Source of the DNA: an uncultured Acidimicrobiales bacterium
GTDB taxonomy: Bacteria > Actinomycetota > Acidimicrobiia > Acidimicrobiales > SZUA-35
Direction: 5' to 3'
NCBI GenBank assembly: GCA_937925335.1
Contig: CALEWY010000039.1
Span: 1 to 64,000, forward strand
DNA length: 64,000 nucleotides
In this document: positions 17,533-25,606 of the stretch, in pieces
How the letters are laid out: the number at the start of each line of letters is the position of its first letter
Position numbering within the stretch: position 1 is the first letter of the stretch
Notes under the pieces: generated by a model
What the model saw: the letters and a program-made list of their open reading frames with translations, nothing else
What the model was told of the DNA's origin: nothing
The model's database searches: none
Translations under genes and position numbers: made by a program

Positions 17533-17690
17533 GTACGAAGGGCGAGCGGAGAGTACCGAGCTCCGACACCCGAAGGTGTCGGTGGCGATGCGTGTGTGGA
17601 GGGAGTGGCACCCCCCGCTCATGTGCCCCGTATGAACCGGTGAGGGCGATGACCACCGGTGTGTGAATAGCATCGGCGAGCGTCTCAAAA
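17502..17690 (-). ncRNA. Candidate structured small RNA ending in an intrinsic terminator
   Basis: Read on the minus strand, this stretch holds a stem with GGCAC/GTGCC arms near 17606-17627, a perfect 8-bp stem closed by a TTCG tetraloop (17563-17582, CCGACACC-TTCG-GGTGTCGG), and an intrinsic terminator (17502-17532). No minus-strand ORF ends here with a credible protein. I cannot match it to a known RNA family. The 5' end is not defined. Confidence 0.4.
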
Positions 17691-17729
17691 GACTTGAGGG
17701 CGATTTTCAGATCTTTCGAAGGATTCTCG

Positions 17730-18017
17730 ATGCGTTTGGGCCATACGAACTCGCGAATGGGTAAGCCTGCTGGAAACCTGACCGCGGCTGTGCCGATCGT
17801 GGCCCAGGGCGAGTTCTTCCTCGGAGACGATCTCTTGCCGTTCCTCACCCTGGCGATCGGCGCAGCCCTTCTGTTTGGTACCGGAGCAGCGCTCATCCGC
17901 CCTCCGGCGAAGCGCCAAGATGGAGCCTTGGAGAAGCCTCCTCTCGGTCGCAGTCTGTTGCAGATGGGGATCGGGCTGGTCGCCACGGTCTGGGCGCTTG
18001 CGACGCTGTTGTCGTGA
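17730..18017 (+). CDS. Small membrane protein
   Basis: The ORF track begins at 17694; I prefer the ATG at 17730, which has AAGGA six bases upstream, giving 95 residues. The protein has two hydrophobic helices (FLTLAIGAALLFGTGAALI and GRSLLQMGIGLVATVWALATLL) separated by a basic loop RPPAKRQDG. No family is recognised. It is followed by another single-pass small protein on the same strand. Confidence 0.6.
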   Translation: MRLGHTNSRMGKPAGNLTAAVPIVAQGEFFLGDDLLPFLTLAIGAALLFGTGAALIRPPAKRQDGALEKPPLGRSLLQMGIGLVATVWALATLLS

Positions 18018-18107
18018 CCCCCGCATCAGATGAGGGGCGAATTCGCCCAACATCTCAAGGCGACGCCATCGCGTGCCGTAGCCATTTCAACGAAACGGAC
18101 GGCTTCC

Positions 18108-18449
18108 ATGGCAATGACGCAGGCAGCAATCGACACAGCGGTGACCCCAACGGTCGATCCGCCGACAGAAATCACGAAGACGACATCTCGCACAACGACC
18201 CCAGCGCGTCGCACCACTGCGACGCCCTCAGCGCGCCCGTTGAACGAAACAATCGAGGCGCGTGAACGACTCACCGCTCGTATCGAGCGTGACCGCAAAG
18301 AAGACAAGAGCGGCCTGATCTACATGGTGCTCCTCGGTGGAGCGGCCTGCCTGGCACTGACCGGCGTTGTTCGCACCGCGATGGTCGAACCAACGGCCAC
18401 GAGCCCCGACGCTCCGCCACCAGCAGTCTTCGAACAGCCGGCTGAGTAG
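18108..18449 (+). CDS. Small single-pass membrane protein with Thr-rich N-terminus
   Basis: The start is uncertain: I use ATG 18108 (MAMTQAA) rather than the track's 18030. The 113-residue product has a Thr/Pro-rich first half (TEITKTTSRTTTPARRTTATP), a charged helix (ETIEARERLTARIERDRKEDKS), one membrane helix (GLIYMVLLGGAACLALTGVV) and a short Pro-rich tail. This topology puts the charged helix on the cytoplasmic side. No family recognised. It converges on dnaB. Confidence 0.5.
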   Translation: MAMTQAAIDTAVTPTVDPPTEITKTTSRTTTPARRTTATPSARPLNETIEARERLTARIERDRKEDKSGLIYMVLLGGAACLALTGVVRTAMVEPTATSPDAPPPAVFEQPAE

Positions 18450-18547
18450 TCAGCACGCTGACGGCCAACGGCACGGAGCGACGTGCCGATCGGCAACGCC
18501 GTTTGCAATGCACGCGCACCGAGTTGGTCGCTCAGCTACCCCGTTGC

Positions 18548-20083
18548 CTAGAACTCTTCGGCTGGGGCTCCGCCACCACCACCGCCGCCACCGCCTGCAG
18601 CAGCCGGGTTGGGACGCCGGCTCATGTTCTCGAAGCGTGTGAAGTGGCCCAAGAAGGCCAGCTTCACCGTGGCCGTTGGGCCGTTTCTGTGCTTCGCGAC
18701 GATCACCTCGGCCACTCCCTTTTGATCGGAGTCCGGGTTGTAGATCTCGTCTCGATACAAGAACATCACGGCGTCGGCGTCTTGCTCCAACGCTCCAGAC
18801 TCACGAAGGTCTGACAGCATTGGCCGCTTGTCCTGGCGTTGTTCCAAGCCACGGTTGAGCTGGGCAAGGGCCACAACCGGGCACTCGAGCTCACGAGCGA
18901 GGATCTTCAGGTTTCGACTGATCTCGGACACCTCGACCTGGCGGCTCTCGGCGTTTGAGCGGCCGGTCATGAGCTGGATGTAGTCGACGACGATCATGCC
19001 GACGTCACCAACCCGGCTCTTGAGCCGGCGAGCCTTCGCCCGTATCTCCATCACGGTGACTTGCGGGTTGTCGTCGATATAGATCGGAGCCTCGGCAAGG
19101 CGACCAACGCTGTGGCTGATCCGGTTCCAGTCGGCCTCATCGAGGCGGCCGGTCTTGACGCGGGTGGCGTCGACTCGAGCGTCCGAGCACAAGATTCGCT
19201 GTGACAGCTCGAGCTGTCCCATCTCCAAGCTGAAGATGAGGACGGGCTTCCCCGACTTCATCGCCGCATTCGCCGCCATTCCAAGGCCGAATGCGGTCTT
19301 ACCCATCGCCGGTCGAGCTCCGACGACGTAGAGCGCGTTGCGCTGCATGCCAGACATCAACTCGTCGAGGTCGTGATAGCCCGACGGGATACCGGTGATC
19401 GCATCGCCCTGCTCGTAGAGCATCTCGAGCCGGTCGAGGTTGGCCGACAGCAGGTCTTTGATCTCAGCGGTTGTGTTCGCCACGCGTCGCTGGGCGACAT
19501 CGAACATGCGCGCCTCAGCGTCATCGACCGCTTTCACGACGTCGTCTGGCACGCCGTAGGCCATTTCGGCGATCTCGTTGCTGACCGAGATGAGCTTGCG
19601 CAACAGCGCGTGCTCTTCGACGATTCGTGCGTAGTGGGCCGCGTTGCTGACCGCAGGAGTGTTCGCCTGCAGGTCGATCAGCAATGCAGGGCCACCGATG
19701 GCTTCAAGCAACCCAGCACGCTGGAGCTCTTCAGCGACGGTCACTGCATCGACGGGTTCACCACCGCCATACAAACCCACGATGGCGTCATAGACGTGGC
19801 CGTGGCCGGGCTTGTAGAAGTGTTCGCTCTCGAGCACTTCGATCGCGTCGGCGATCGCCTCGCGGCTGAGCAACATGGCGCCGAGTACCGACTCTTCGGC
19901 TCGAAGGTTGTGCGGGGGCACACGATCGAGACCACGCGCTCGGCTGGATGAACGACCCCCGCCGCCACCTCCACGACCACTGTCGAACCCACCGGTTGCG
20001 GCTTCGGAAAACCCACCGCCCATGGGCTGCCAGTCGTCATCGGACGGAGGCGGGCCATCGAATGGCGGGGGTGCGTCGCTCAT
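18548..20083 (-). CDS. dnaB: Replicative DNA helicase DnaB
   Basis: The track ORF is extended to 20401 through a non-coding leader; the ATG at 20083 (MSDAPPPFDG) gives 511 residues, normal for DnaB. The N-terminal helical domain starts at VPPHNLRAEESVLGAMLLS. The RecA-like motor has Walker A GARPAMGKT, then MGQLELSQRILCSDARVD and DYIQLM with the Walker B Asp. No intein interrupts it, unlike in some actinobacteria. A Gly-rich start (GGFDSGRGGGGGGRSSS) and Gly-rich end are unusual additions. It follows rplI in the rpsF-ssb-rpsR-rplI-dnaB order but with a 357-bp gap that contains DnaA-box-like sites. Confidence 0.95.
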   Translation of the reverse strand: MSDAPPPFDGPPPSDDDWQPMGGGFSEAATGGFDSGRGGGGGGRSSSRARGLDRVPPHNLRAEESVLGAMLLSREAIADAIEVLESEHFYKPGHGHVYDAIVGLYGGGEPVDAVTVAEELQRAGLLEAIGGPALLIDLQANTPAVSNAAHYARIVEEHALLRKLISVSNEIAEMAYGVPDDVVKAVDDAEARMFDVAQRRVANTTAEIKDLLSANLDRLEMLYEQGDAITGIPSGYHDLDELMSGMQRNALYVVGARPAMGKTAFGLGMAANAAMKSGKPVLIFSLEMGQLELSQRILCSDARVDATRVKTGRLDEADWNRISHSVGRLAEAPIYIDDNPQVTVMEIRAKARRLKSRVGDVGMIVVDYIQLMTGRSNAESRQVEVSEISRNLKILARELECPVVALAQLNRGLEQRQDKRPMLSDLRESGALEQDADAVMFLYRDEIYNPDSDQKGVAEVIVAKHRNGPTATVKLAFLGHFTRFENMSRRPNPAAAGGGGGGGGGAPAEEF

Positions 20084-20440
20084 GTCCTCGATCCTCTCTC
20101 GAAGTGGCTGTGGAGTCATAGACCCAAATGCTGTGAGTTTCGTCCGATTGCTGTGGACAACCTGTGGGGGGCAGGTTTTTCGGCGAGCAGACGGGGTGCA
20201 AAAACTCAGCCGTCGGCTCGAAATCCCCATATTCAGAGGGTCGCGGAGATCTTGGAACTCAACTTGACGTGAGCCCAGCAGTGTGGAAAAGCCTGTAGAC
20301 AACCGACCGCGAAGCGAACGATTGCAGCAACACGCAACCCAGCTGGGTGACGTATTGATCAACGTCTGTCGTGACCGGTGCAGGTGACCAGTGCAATGCA
20401 AGAGAGCACGACCGCCGAAGCGATCGTGCTCTTCCAGCGA
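20084..20440. promoter_or_regulatory. dnaB upstream region with DnaA-box-like sites
   Basis: No gene is seen. A perfect reverse copy of TTGTCCACA lies at 20152-20160 (TGTGGACAA). Weaker copies are TGTGGAAAA (20282-20290) and TGTAGACAA (20294-20302). The region should carry a dnaB promoter separate from the rpsF operon. DnaA control of dnaB is inference. Confidence 0.5.
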
Positions 20441-20887
20441 TCAGCTTGCGACGACCTCGACGGTGATTGGGAACTGGACCTCATCATGAGGAGCAGCCAT
20501 CACCGAGTGCGTACCAACTTCGCGAATGCCTTCGTCGAGCTGGAGCATCTTGCGATCCAACTCAACACCGGTCTGCTCGACCGTGGCGGCCACGATGTCA
20601 GCCGCGGAGACAGAACCGAAGAGCTTGCCTTCGGCGCTGGCACGGGCCGTGACGGTGACCGGACGGGCCACCAACACCTTTGCGATTTCTTCAGCCGCTT
20701 CACGGTCCTTGGCGTTACGGAGCTGCCATGCCTTACGCATTGCTTCCGCTTGTGCCTCGACACCGTCGTTGGCTTTTTGTGCCTTGCTTGTGGGGATCAG
20801 GAAGTTCCGGGCGTACCCGTCAGCGACGTCAACGACATCGCCTCGGTTGCCAAGACCCTTGACCGCTTCGTGGAGAACGACTCGCAT
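20441..20887 (-). CDS. rplI: 50S ribosomal protein bL9
   Basis: The 148-residue protein has the bL9 signature at its start ([32 protein letters not shown]), the long connecting helix, and a C-terminal RNA-binding lobe (VTARASAEGKLFGSVSAADI). It binds 23S rRNA near the L1 stalk. Its ATG overlaps the rpsR stop by one base (TGATG), so the two are translationally coupled in the rpsF operon. Confidence 0.97.
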   Translation of the reverse strand: MRVVLHEAVKGLGNRGDVVDVADGYARNFLIPTSKAQKANDGVEAQAEAMRKAWQLRNAKDREAAEEIAKVLVARPVTVTARASAEGKLFGSVSAADIVAATVEQTGVELDRKMLQLDEGIREVGTHSVMAAPHDEVQFPITVEVVAS

Positions 20888-21336
20888 CAGGCCTCTCCCT
20901 CGGTGGCAGCAACCGTTTCAGTCGTCTCGACCTCGGTTGCTTCGATCGCCTCGTTCTCAGCTGCTGCCGCAGCGTCGTCGTTGGCGCTTTCGTCCGGACG
21001 CTCATCGCGTGGACGGCGATCTCCGCGGTCACCGCGATCGCCCTTGTCGGGACGAGGGCCACGACGCTGGGTCGTGACACGGCTGGCGTACGGAAGGAGT
21101 CCCATCTCACGAGCGTTCTTGATGGCACGGGCCACCACACGCTGCTGCTGGGAGTCGTTACCCGACACACGACGAGCACGGATCTTGGCTCGGTCGGACA
21201 TGAACCGACGAAGGGTGTCGACGTCTTTGTAATCGAGATACTCGATGCCCTCGCTCGCAAGCGGGCTGATCTTCTTCTTCGAACGTCGATTTGCGTCTTT
21301 GGGCTTTGCCCGACGCGTGCTACGTGACTTTGCCAT
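20887..21336 (-). CDS. rpsR: 30S ribosomal protein bS18 with long acidic C-terminal extension
   Basis: The first ~85 residues are a normal bS18 ([37 protein letters not shown], then [13 protein letters not shown]). bS18 is usually about 75-85 residues; this one has 149. The added ~60 residues begin basic ([16 protein letters not shown]) and end acidic ([21 protein letters not shown]). The extension stays in frame and keeps the genome's codon bias, so it is likely made. Its ATG overlaps the ssb stop (TAATG). Confidence 0.95.
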   Translation of the reverse strand: MAKSRSTRRAKPKDANRRSKKKISPLASEGIEYLDYKDVDTLRRFMSDRAKIRARRVSGNDSQQQRVVARAIKNAREMGLLPYASRVTTQRRGPRPDKGDRGDRGDRRPRDERPDESANDDAAAAAENEAIEATEVETTETVAATEGEA

Positions 21337-21893
21337 TAGAACGGCTCCTCATCGGGTGAATACGCGGGTGGGTTCTGGCGCCCGCTGTCGCCTCCTGACG
21401 GACCGAACGAACGTCCGCCGCCTCCTTGACCTTGCTGACCGCCGCCTTGTTGGCCGCCGCCTTGCTGACCGCCGCCTTGGTAGCCGCCACCGCCGCCACC
21501 GCCGCCACCACCTTGGAAGCCACCATCGGCTCGTTCGTTGCGCTGCACCTGAGCGGTGGCCCAACGAAGACTCACGGCGACATCGTCAGCGACGATCTCA
21601 ACCTTGGAGCGCTTCTCGCCTTCCTGGTTTTCCCAGGAACGCTGATCGAGTCGGCCGGTGACGGTGACTCGGCTGCCCTTCGCGACCGTCTCGGAGACGT
21701 TCTCGGCAAGCTGACCCCAACAGGTGACGTCGATCCACGACGTTGCCTCTTCCCATTCCTGGGTCTGGCGGTTCTGCCAGCGACGGCTCACGGCGACGCC
21801 AAAGTTGGCGACGGCCTGACCGCTCGGGGTGAATCGGAGCTCGGGCTCGCGGCCCGTGTTTCCGGTGATGTGTACGGCGTTGTCGATTGCCAT
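21336..21893 (-). CDS. ssb: Single-stranded DNA-binding protein
   Basis: The 185-residue protein has an OB-fold ([35 protein letters not shown], then [24 protein letters not shown]), a Gly/Gln-rich linker (residues ~125-165, [17 protein letters not shown]) and the acidic tip DEEPF, which recruits partner proteins. It sits between rpsF and rpsR as in most bacteria and serves replication, recombination and repair. Confidence 0.97.
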   Translation of the reverse strand: MAIDNAVHITGNTGREPELRFTPSGQAVANFGVAVSRRWQNRQTQEWEEATSWIDVTCWGQLAENVSETVAKGSRVTVTGRLDQRSWENQEGEKRSKVEIVADDVAVSLRWATAQVQRNERADGGFQGGGGGGGGGGYQGGGQQGGGQQGGGQQGQGGGGRSFGPSGGDSGRQNPPAYSPDEEPF

Positions 21894-21905
21894 GGGAACT
21901 CCCAG

Positions 21906-22229
21906 CTAGGCGGACGCGCCAGCGAGGCCACGCTTGTGGGCTTCGCCGAGCGGCAACCGCATGAACTTGTGGCGGATGACATCATCCGCAAGCCGCAGGG
22001 TGCGGTCGATCTCGACCAGCTCGTTCGGAGCCAAGAACTCGAGGACGACGTAGAAGCCTTCGTTGCGCTTCTTCATCTCGTAAGCGAAGCGACGCACGCC
22101 CCACTTGTCGACCTTTTCGAGCGTTCCGCCGACATCGTTGGCCAGCTCTTCAAGCTTGTTGACCTGCACCTGAACAGCCGATTCCTCGGTATCAGGCGTG
22201 AAAATAATCATCAGTTCGTAAGCACGCAT
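21906..22229 (-). CDS. rpsF: 30S ribosomal protein bS6
   Basis: The 107-residue protein reads MRAYELMIIFTPDTEE and later GVRRFAYEMKKRNEGFYVVLEF, both typical of bS6. AGGTGAT lies upstream of the ATG at good spacing. First gene of rpsF-ssb-rpsR-rplI. The leader just upstream contains a CCG-loop hairpin that may bind bS6:bS18. Confidence 0.97.
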   Translation of the reverse strand: MRAYELMIIFTPDTEESAVQVQVNKLEELANDVGGTLEKVDKWGVRRFAYEMKKRNEGFYVVLEFLAPNELVEIDRTLRLADDVIRHKFMRLPLGEAHKRGLAGASA

Positions 22230-22235
22230 CTGCGT

Positions 22236-22290
22236 ACATCACCTCCCTGTGGACCCGACGGTGAAGCCGGAGCCCTCGACGGTCGAGGGC
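22236..22290 (-). promoter_or_regulatory. Candidate S6:S18 autoregulatory leader of rpsF
   Basis: On the minus strand an 8-bp stem GCCCTCGA-CCG-TCGAGGGC (22272-22290) exposes CCG in its loop, followed by further CCGGCTTCACCG sequence before the ribosome binding site. Known rpsF leaders bind the bS6:bS18 pair through a stem exposing CCG that copies the rRNA site. Position and loop fit; the exact bulged architecture does not have to match, so this is a moderate call. Confidence 0.45.
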
Positions 22291-22429
22291 AGGGTTTGAT
22301 CGTGTGAGCGATTGTCCGAAGACAAACGCCGCGATCAGGACCCCACGATGCTAGCGGGGTGACGAGCCACCCCAACTGGTATGGAAAAGACCCTACGCAG
22401 GGTGTGTGACAGTCACATTGGATCGCTGT

Positions 22430-22690
22430 CGCAATCCGGGCTCCGCCCATCCGACTTACCCGCTCGGTGCTGCCGGCCTCCGGCCGTCAACCTCACCGCT
22501 CCGATATTGGGACTGCTCCGCAATCCGGGCTCCGCCCATCCGAGTTACCCGCTCGGTGCTGCCGGCCTCCGGCCGTCAACCTCACCGCTCCGATATTGGG
22601 ACTGCTCCGATGTTGGGACTGCTTCGCAATCCGGGCTCCGCCCATCTGGGTTACCCGCTCGCTGGCGGGTCTCCTCCGTCGACACGCGTG
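22430..22690. repeat. 89-bp tandem repeat, about 2.4 copies, with nested 17-bp duplication
   Basis: A unit beginning GCAATCCGGGCTCCGCCCAT starts at 22431, 22520 and 22626. The first two copies are nearly identical over 89 bp. Before the third copy a 17-bp segment (GATATTGGGACTGCTCC) is doubled with two changes. The 677-bp gap (22230-22906) between rpsF and the zinc-ribbon gene holds no gene I can support; plus-strand ORFs inside are repeats read through. Confidence 0.85.
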
Positions 22691-22906
22691 ACCCGCCTTC
22701 ACCGCGAGCTGACAGCCGCCAGCGAACGGCGGCTTCGCCCACACGGGTCGTCGCTCTTGCGGAGGTTGGGCGACGGTGGGGACCGATAAGGCGAGGACTC
22801 GGAGCGACGAAGGAGCTCCGCCGCAGCCGTCGGGGCACACCGGCGTCCAACCGGGCCTTGACTCGAGTTGAGAGCGACGGCGTCCAACCGGACCTGGACG
22901 CCGAGA

Positions 22907-23080
22907 CTACGAGTGCTCGACGACCTGGTGGGGGTAGTGGAGCATGCAGGGTTCACACCATTGCTCGGTGCCCTGTGCTGGCTTCACGCTCTCTTCGGTA
23001 TCCCACGCAGCCGGAGTCACATACATCCGCTGCACCTCGGTGAGTGTTGCCTCTTCCCCACCACAGCTCTCGCAAGTCAT
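22907..23080 (-). CDS. Small zinc-ribbon-like protein, 57 residues
   Basis: The track ORF starts far upstream inside the PBP gene; the ATG at 23080 (MTCESCGGEEATLTEVQRMYV) is the sensible start. Two CxxC pairs, CESC near the start and CEPC near residue 48, frame a compact zinc-binding fold. It begins 10 bp behind the PBP stop on the same strand, so it is probably co-transcribed. Similar tiny Cys-pair proteins accompany cell-wall genes in related genomes, but I cannot name a function. Confidence 0.75.
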   Translation of the reverse strand: MTCESCGGEEATLTEVQRMYVTPAAWDTEESVKPAQGTEQWCEPCMLHYPHQVVEHS

Positions 23081-23090
23081 GCCGTGGAAC

Positions 23091-25541
23091 CTAGCCCGAG
23101 GCGGTTGTGGTGGTCTCTTCGGGTTCGGTCGCCGGCGGCTGTGTTGGTTGCGTTGGGGGTTGTGTTTCGGTCGTCGAGTCGCCGGGCACGGTCGTCGACG
23201 CGCCCCCTTGACCCTCGGCGCCGCCTTCACCCTCAACGGTGGGAGGCGGCGCGACAACTTCTGGCTCGGGGAACGCACACGGCTCGGTGGTTGTCGTTTC
23301 AGCCGGCGCGGCTGTTGTCGTTGCGCCCTCGCCCTCAGCGGGCGGGACCGTCACGGGGATCGGCGCACACGGCGGAAGTGTCGTCGTGCTGAGCTCGGGG
23401 TTCAGGATCAAGCCGGGGAACTCAGCCTCGGTCGCAAGCGACGTACACGGCGTTCCGCCGCGTCCATTGTCGATCGCGGCTGCCCGCGCCATAAACGCAC
23501 TCCAGATCTGAGCTGGGAAGTCGCCACCGTGCACTTCGATCCCGCGGAAGTTGCCCATGTTGCGCGGCAAACCATCGGGCCCAGCGTCCGGGTAGCCCAT
23601 CCACACCGCCGAGGTGACGTCACACGTGAAGCCGACGAACCAGGCATCACGAGCGTCTTGGGTGGTTCCCGTCTTGCCTGCGGCTGCTTCGCCGAACTGC
23701 GCGTTACGGCCGGTTCCGCCAGTCACCACCTGCTCGAGAGCAAAGGTGACCTGGCGAGCGATCGACGGATCGAGCACCGGCTCTCCCGTGCGAACCTCTT
23801 CGTTCGTGCACGAGTCGCCAACCGGGTACCAACAGATCACGTTGCCATCCGCATCTTCGATGCGCTCGATCAACACGGGCTCGAACCGAGTGCCCTGGTT
23901 GGCGATGGTCGAGTAAGCGGCGGACATATCGAGCACCGACACCTCACCCGAGCCGAGCACGAGTGCGTTCACCTCGGGCAACTCGGCGCTCACACCAAGG
24001 TCGTTCGCCATCTGCACCACGGTTTGAGGCGAGAGGTCGACCATCAGCTGTGCGTAGACCACGTTGGACGACACCCGGAGTGCATCGACGAGATCTCGAT
24101 ACCCCTCGGAGCTTCCGCCACCGCCGACCGTCCACGTGTCGCCGTTGTTCGCGGCTTCGATCTCGATCACCGACGGCGCCGAATAGAACGAGCCTGCGGA
24201 GAAGCCCTGCTCGAGCGCTTCGGCCAGAGCGAACGTCTTGAACGACGAGCCAGGCTGGCGTCCTGACCCACCACCGGCGCGGCCGGTCGCAAGGTTCACC
24301 TGCGACGTCTCAAAGTCGTAGCCACCCATCATCGCAACGACGCGCCCACGGTCGTCGATGGCGACCAGCGCGGCAGACGGCGGGTCGTCACCATCGAAGC
24401 GCGGGTCGACCACCTCGGTCACCGACAAGAACGCCGCCGTCTGCATCTGAGGATCGAGCGTCGTGTAGATGCGGAAGCCACTTGTGAAGATCTCTCCGCC
24501 GAGATCAGGCTCGAGCGAGACGAGCTGTTGACGCACGGCCTCCATGAAGTACTCGGCGCCGATGTTGCCGCCGAGCACGTTGGTCGAGCTCTGGCGATCG
24601 GACGGAGGCTCGACGAGCTCGATCACCGAGATCTCCATCGCCGCGTCGGCTTCGTTCTGGGAGATGTAGCCGTCGGTCACCATGCGGGTGAGCACGGTGG
24701 CTCGTCGACGATCGGCTTCGGCGGGATCGTTGAACGGTTCTGCCGTTGAGGGAGCTCGAATCAGGCCGGCCAAGAAGGCGGAGTCAGCGAGGTTGAGCTC
24801 CTCAACGTCCTTATCGAAGTAAGCACGGGCGGCGGCTTGCACGCCGTAGGCCCCTCGGCCGAAGTAGATGCGGTTCAGGTAACGACCGAGGATCTCTTCG
24901 CGAGACAACGTTCGGGTGAGACGCACGGCGAGCGCCGCCTCTTCGAGTTTGGTGACGATGTTGCGATCAGCGTCGATGGCGAAGGCGTTCTTGACGTATT
25001 GCTGAGTGATGGTCGAACCACCCTGGGCGGCTCGACCTTCACGGGTGTTCTGGTAGAGCGCACGGGCAATACCGACCGGATCGATTCCGATGCGGTCGTT
25101 GAAGAAGTTCTTGTCCTCTGCGGCGACGACCGCGTTGATGGTGACCTGCGGGATCGAGGCGTAGGGGACGATCTCACGATCCTCACCAGCCGAGAGTGTG
25201 ACGGCGGCAGAGTCCGCATCACACGGCACGAGGATGTCGGCGGTGCAGATATAGGACGTCTGCGCCAGGTTGGCGAAGTCATCCTCTGGCAGCTCTTTTT
25301 GGGCGAGGAGGGCGATGCCGCCGAGGATCAGACCGAATCCGAAGAGCGTGAGCAGCAACAGGATTCGTCGAAAACGCCAAAGTGGATTGCGACGCCGATT
25401 CTTCGCTGGTCGAGGTCCGCTCAGGAGCCCGGTCTTCGAGCCCCCTGGTTTCGAGCGCGACTGGTTCGCCGTTGAACGGCTTGGCGGCTTCGACCCACGA
25501 GCAGGGGCGGAGCGGGCGGGCTTCGAGCGAGAAGAAGGCAC
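23091..25541 (-). CDS. Class A penicillin-binding protein (transglycosylase/transpeptidase)
   Basis: The 816-residue protein has a basic Ser/Pro-rich cytoplasmic start, one membrane helix (about 55-75, ILLLLTLFGFGLILGGIAL), a GT51 transglycosylase domain (VVAAEDKNFFNDRIGIDPVG with the catalytic Glu, GGSTITQQYVKN) and a transpeptidase domain with SSFK (catalytic Ser), SSN and KTGTT. The last ~110 residues are Thr/Pro/Glu-rich (ATTTAAPAETTTTEP) and likely lie in the wall. It polymerises and cross-links peptidoglycan. Order DUF5318-PBP-rpsF-ssb-rpsR-rplI-dnaB matches the mycobacterial ponA1 neighbourhood. Confidence 0.95.
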   Translation of the reverse strand: MPSSRSKPARSAPARGSKPPSRSTANQSRSKPGGSKTGLLSGPRPAKNRRRNPLWRFRRILLLLTLFGFGLILGGIALLAQKELPEDDFANLAQTSYICTADILVPCDADSAAVTLSAGEDREIVPYASIPQVTINAVVAAEDKNFFNDRIGIDPVGIARALYQNTREGRAAQGGSTITQQYVKNAFAIDADRNIVTKLEEAALAVRLTRTLSREEILGRYLNRIYFGRGAYGVQAAARAYFDKDVEELNLADSAFLAGLIRAPSTAEPFNDPAEADRRRATVLTRMVTDGYISQNEADAAMEISVIELVEPPSDRQSSTNVLGGNIGAEYFMEAVRQQLVSLEPDLGGEIFTSGFRIYTTLDPQMQTAAFLSVTEVVDPRFDGDDPPSAALVAIDDRGRVVAMMGGYDFETSQVNLATGRAGGGSGRQPGSSFKTFALAEALEQGFSAGSFYSAPSVIEIEAANNGDTWTVGGGGSSEGYRDLVDALRVSSNVVYAQLMVDLSPQTVVQMANDLGVSAELPEVNALVLGSGEVSVLDMSAAYSTIANQGTRFEPVLIERIEDADGNVICWYPVGDSCTNEEVRTGEPVLDPSIARQVTFALEQVVTGGTGRNAQFGEAAAGKTGTTQDARDAWFVGFTCDVTSAVWMGYPDAGPDGLPRNMGNFRGIEVHGGDFPAQIWSAFMARAAAIDNGRGGTPCTSLATEAEFPGLILNPELSTTTLPPCAPIPVTVPPAEGEGATTTAAPAETTTTEPCAFPEPEVVAPPPTVEGEGGAEGQGGASTTVPGDSTTETQPPTQPTQPPATEPEETTTTASG

Positions 25542-25606
25542 GGGACGTGAATGCAGGGCGAGGGGGTTCGAAATGGGAGCTGCTTCTCAGCGAGAAGCAG
25601 CTCTCG

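Noticed and set aside
17468-17986. 172-residue minus-strand ORF
   Set aside because: Composition is not protein-like, it is antisense to a better small membrane protein and it crosses hairpins that fit an RNA better.
18548-20083. Intein in dnaB
   Set aside because: The motor domain is continuous and of normal length, with no splicing motifs.
20084-20401. N-terminal extension of dnaB in the ORF track
   Set aside because: The 106 extra residues are unlike DnaB, overlap the upstream control region and ignore a well placed ATG at 20083.
22493-22850. Transposon remnant in the repeat region
   Set aside because: No inverted ends, target duplication or transposase fragment could be found.
22381-23043. 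Plus-strand ORFs of 127-220 residues in the 89-bp repeat region
   Set aside because: They repeat the same peptide through the tandem DNA units and stay open only because of high GC.
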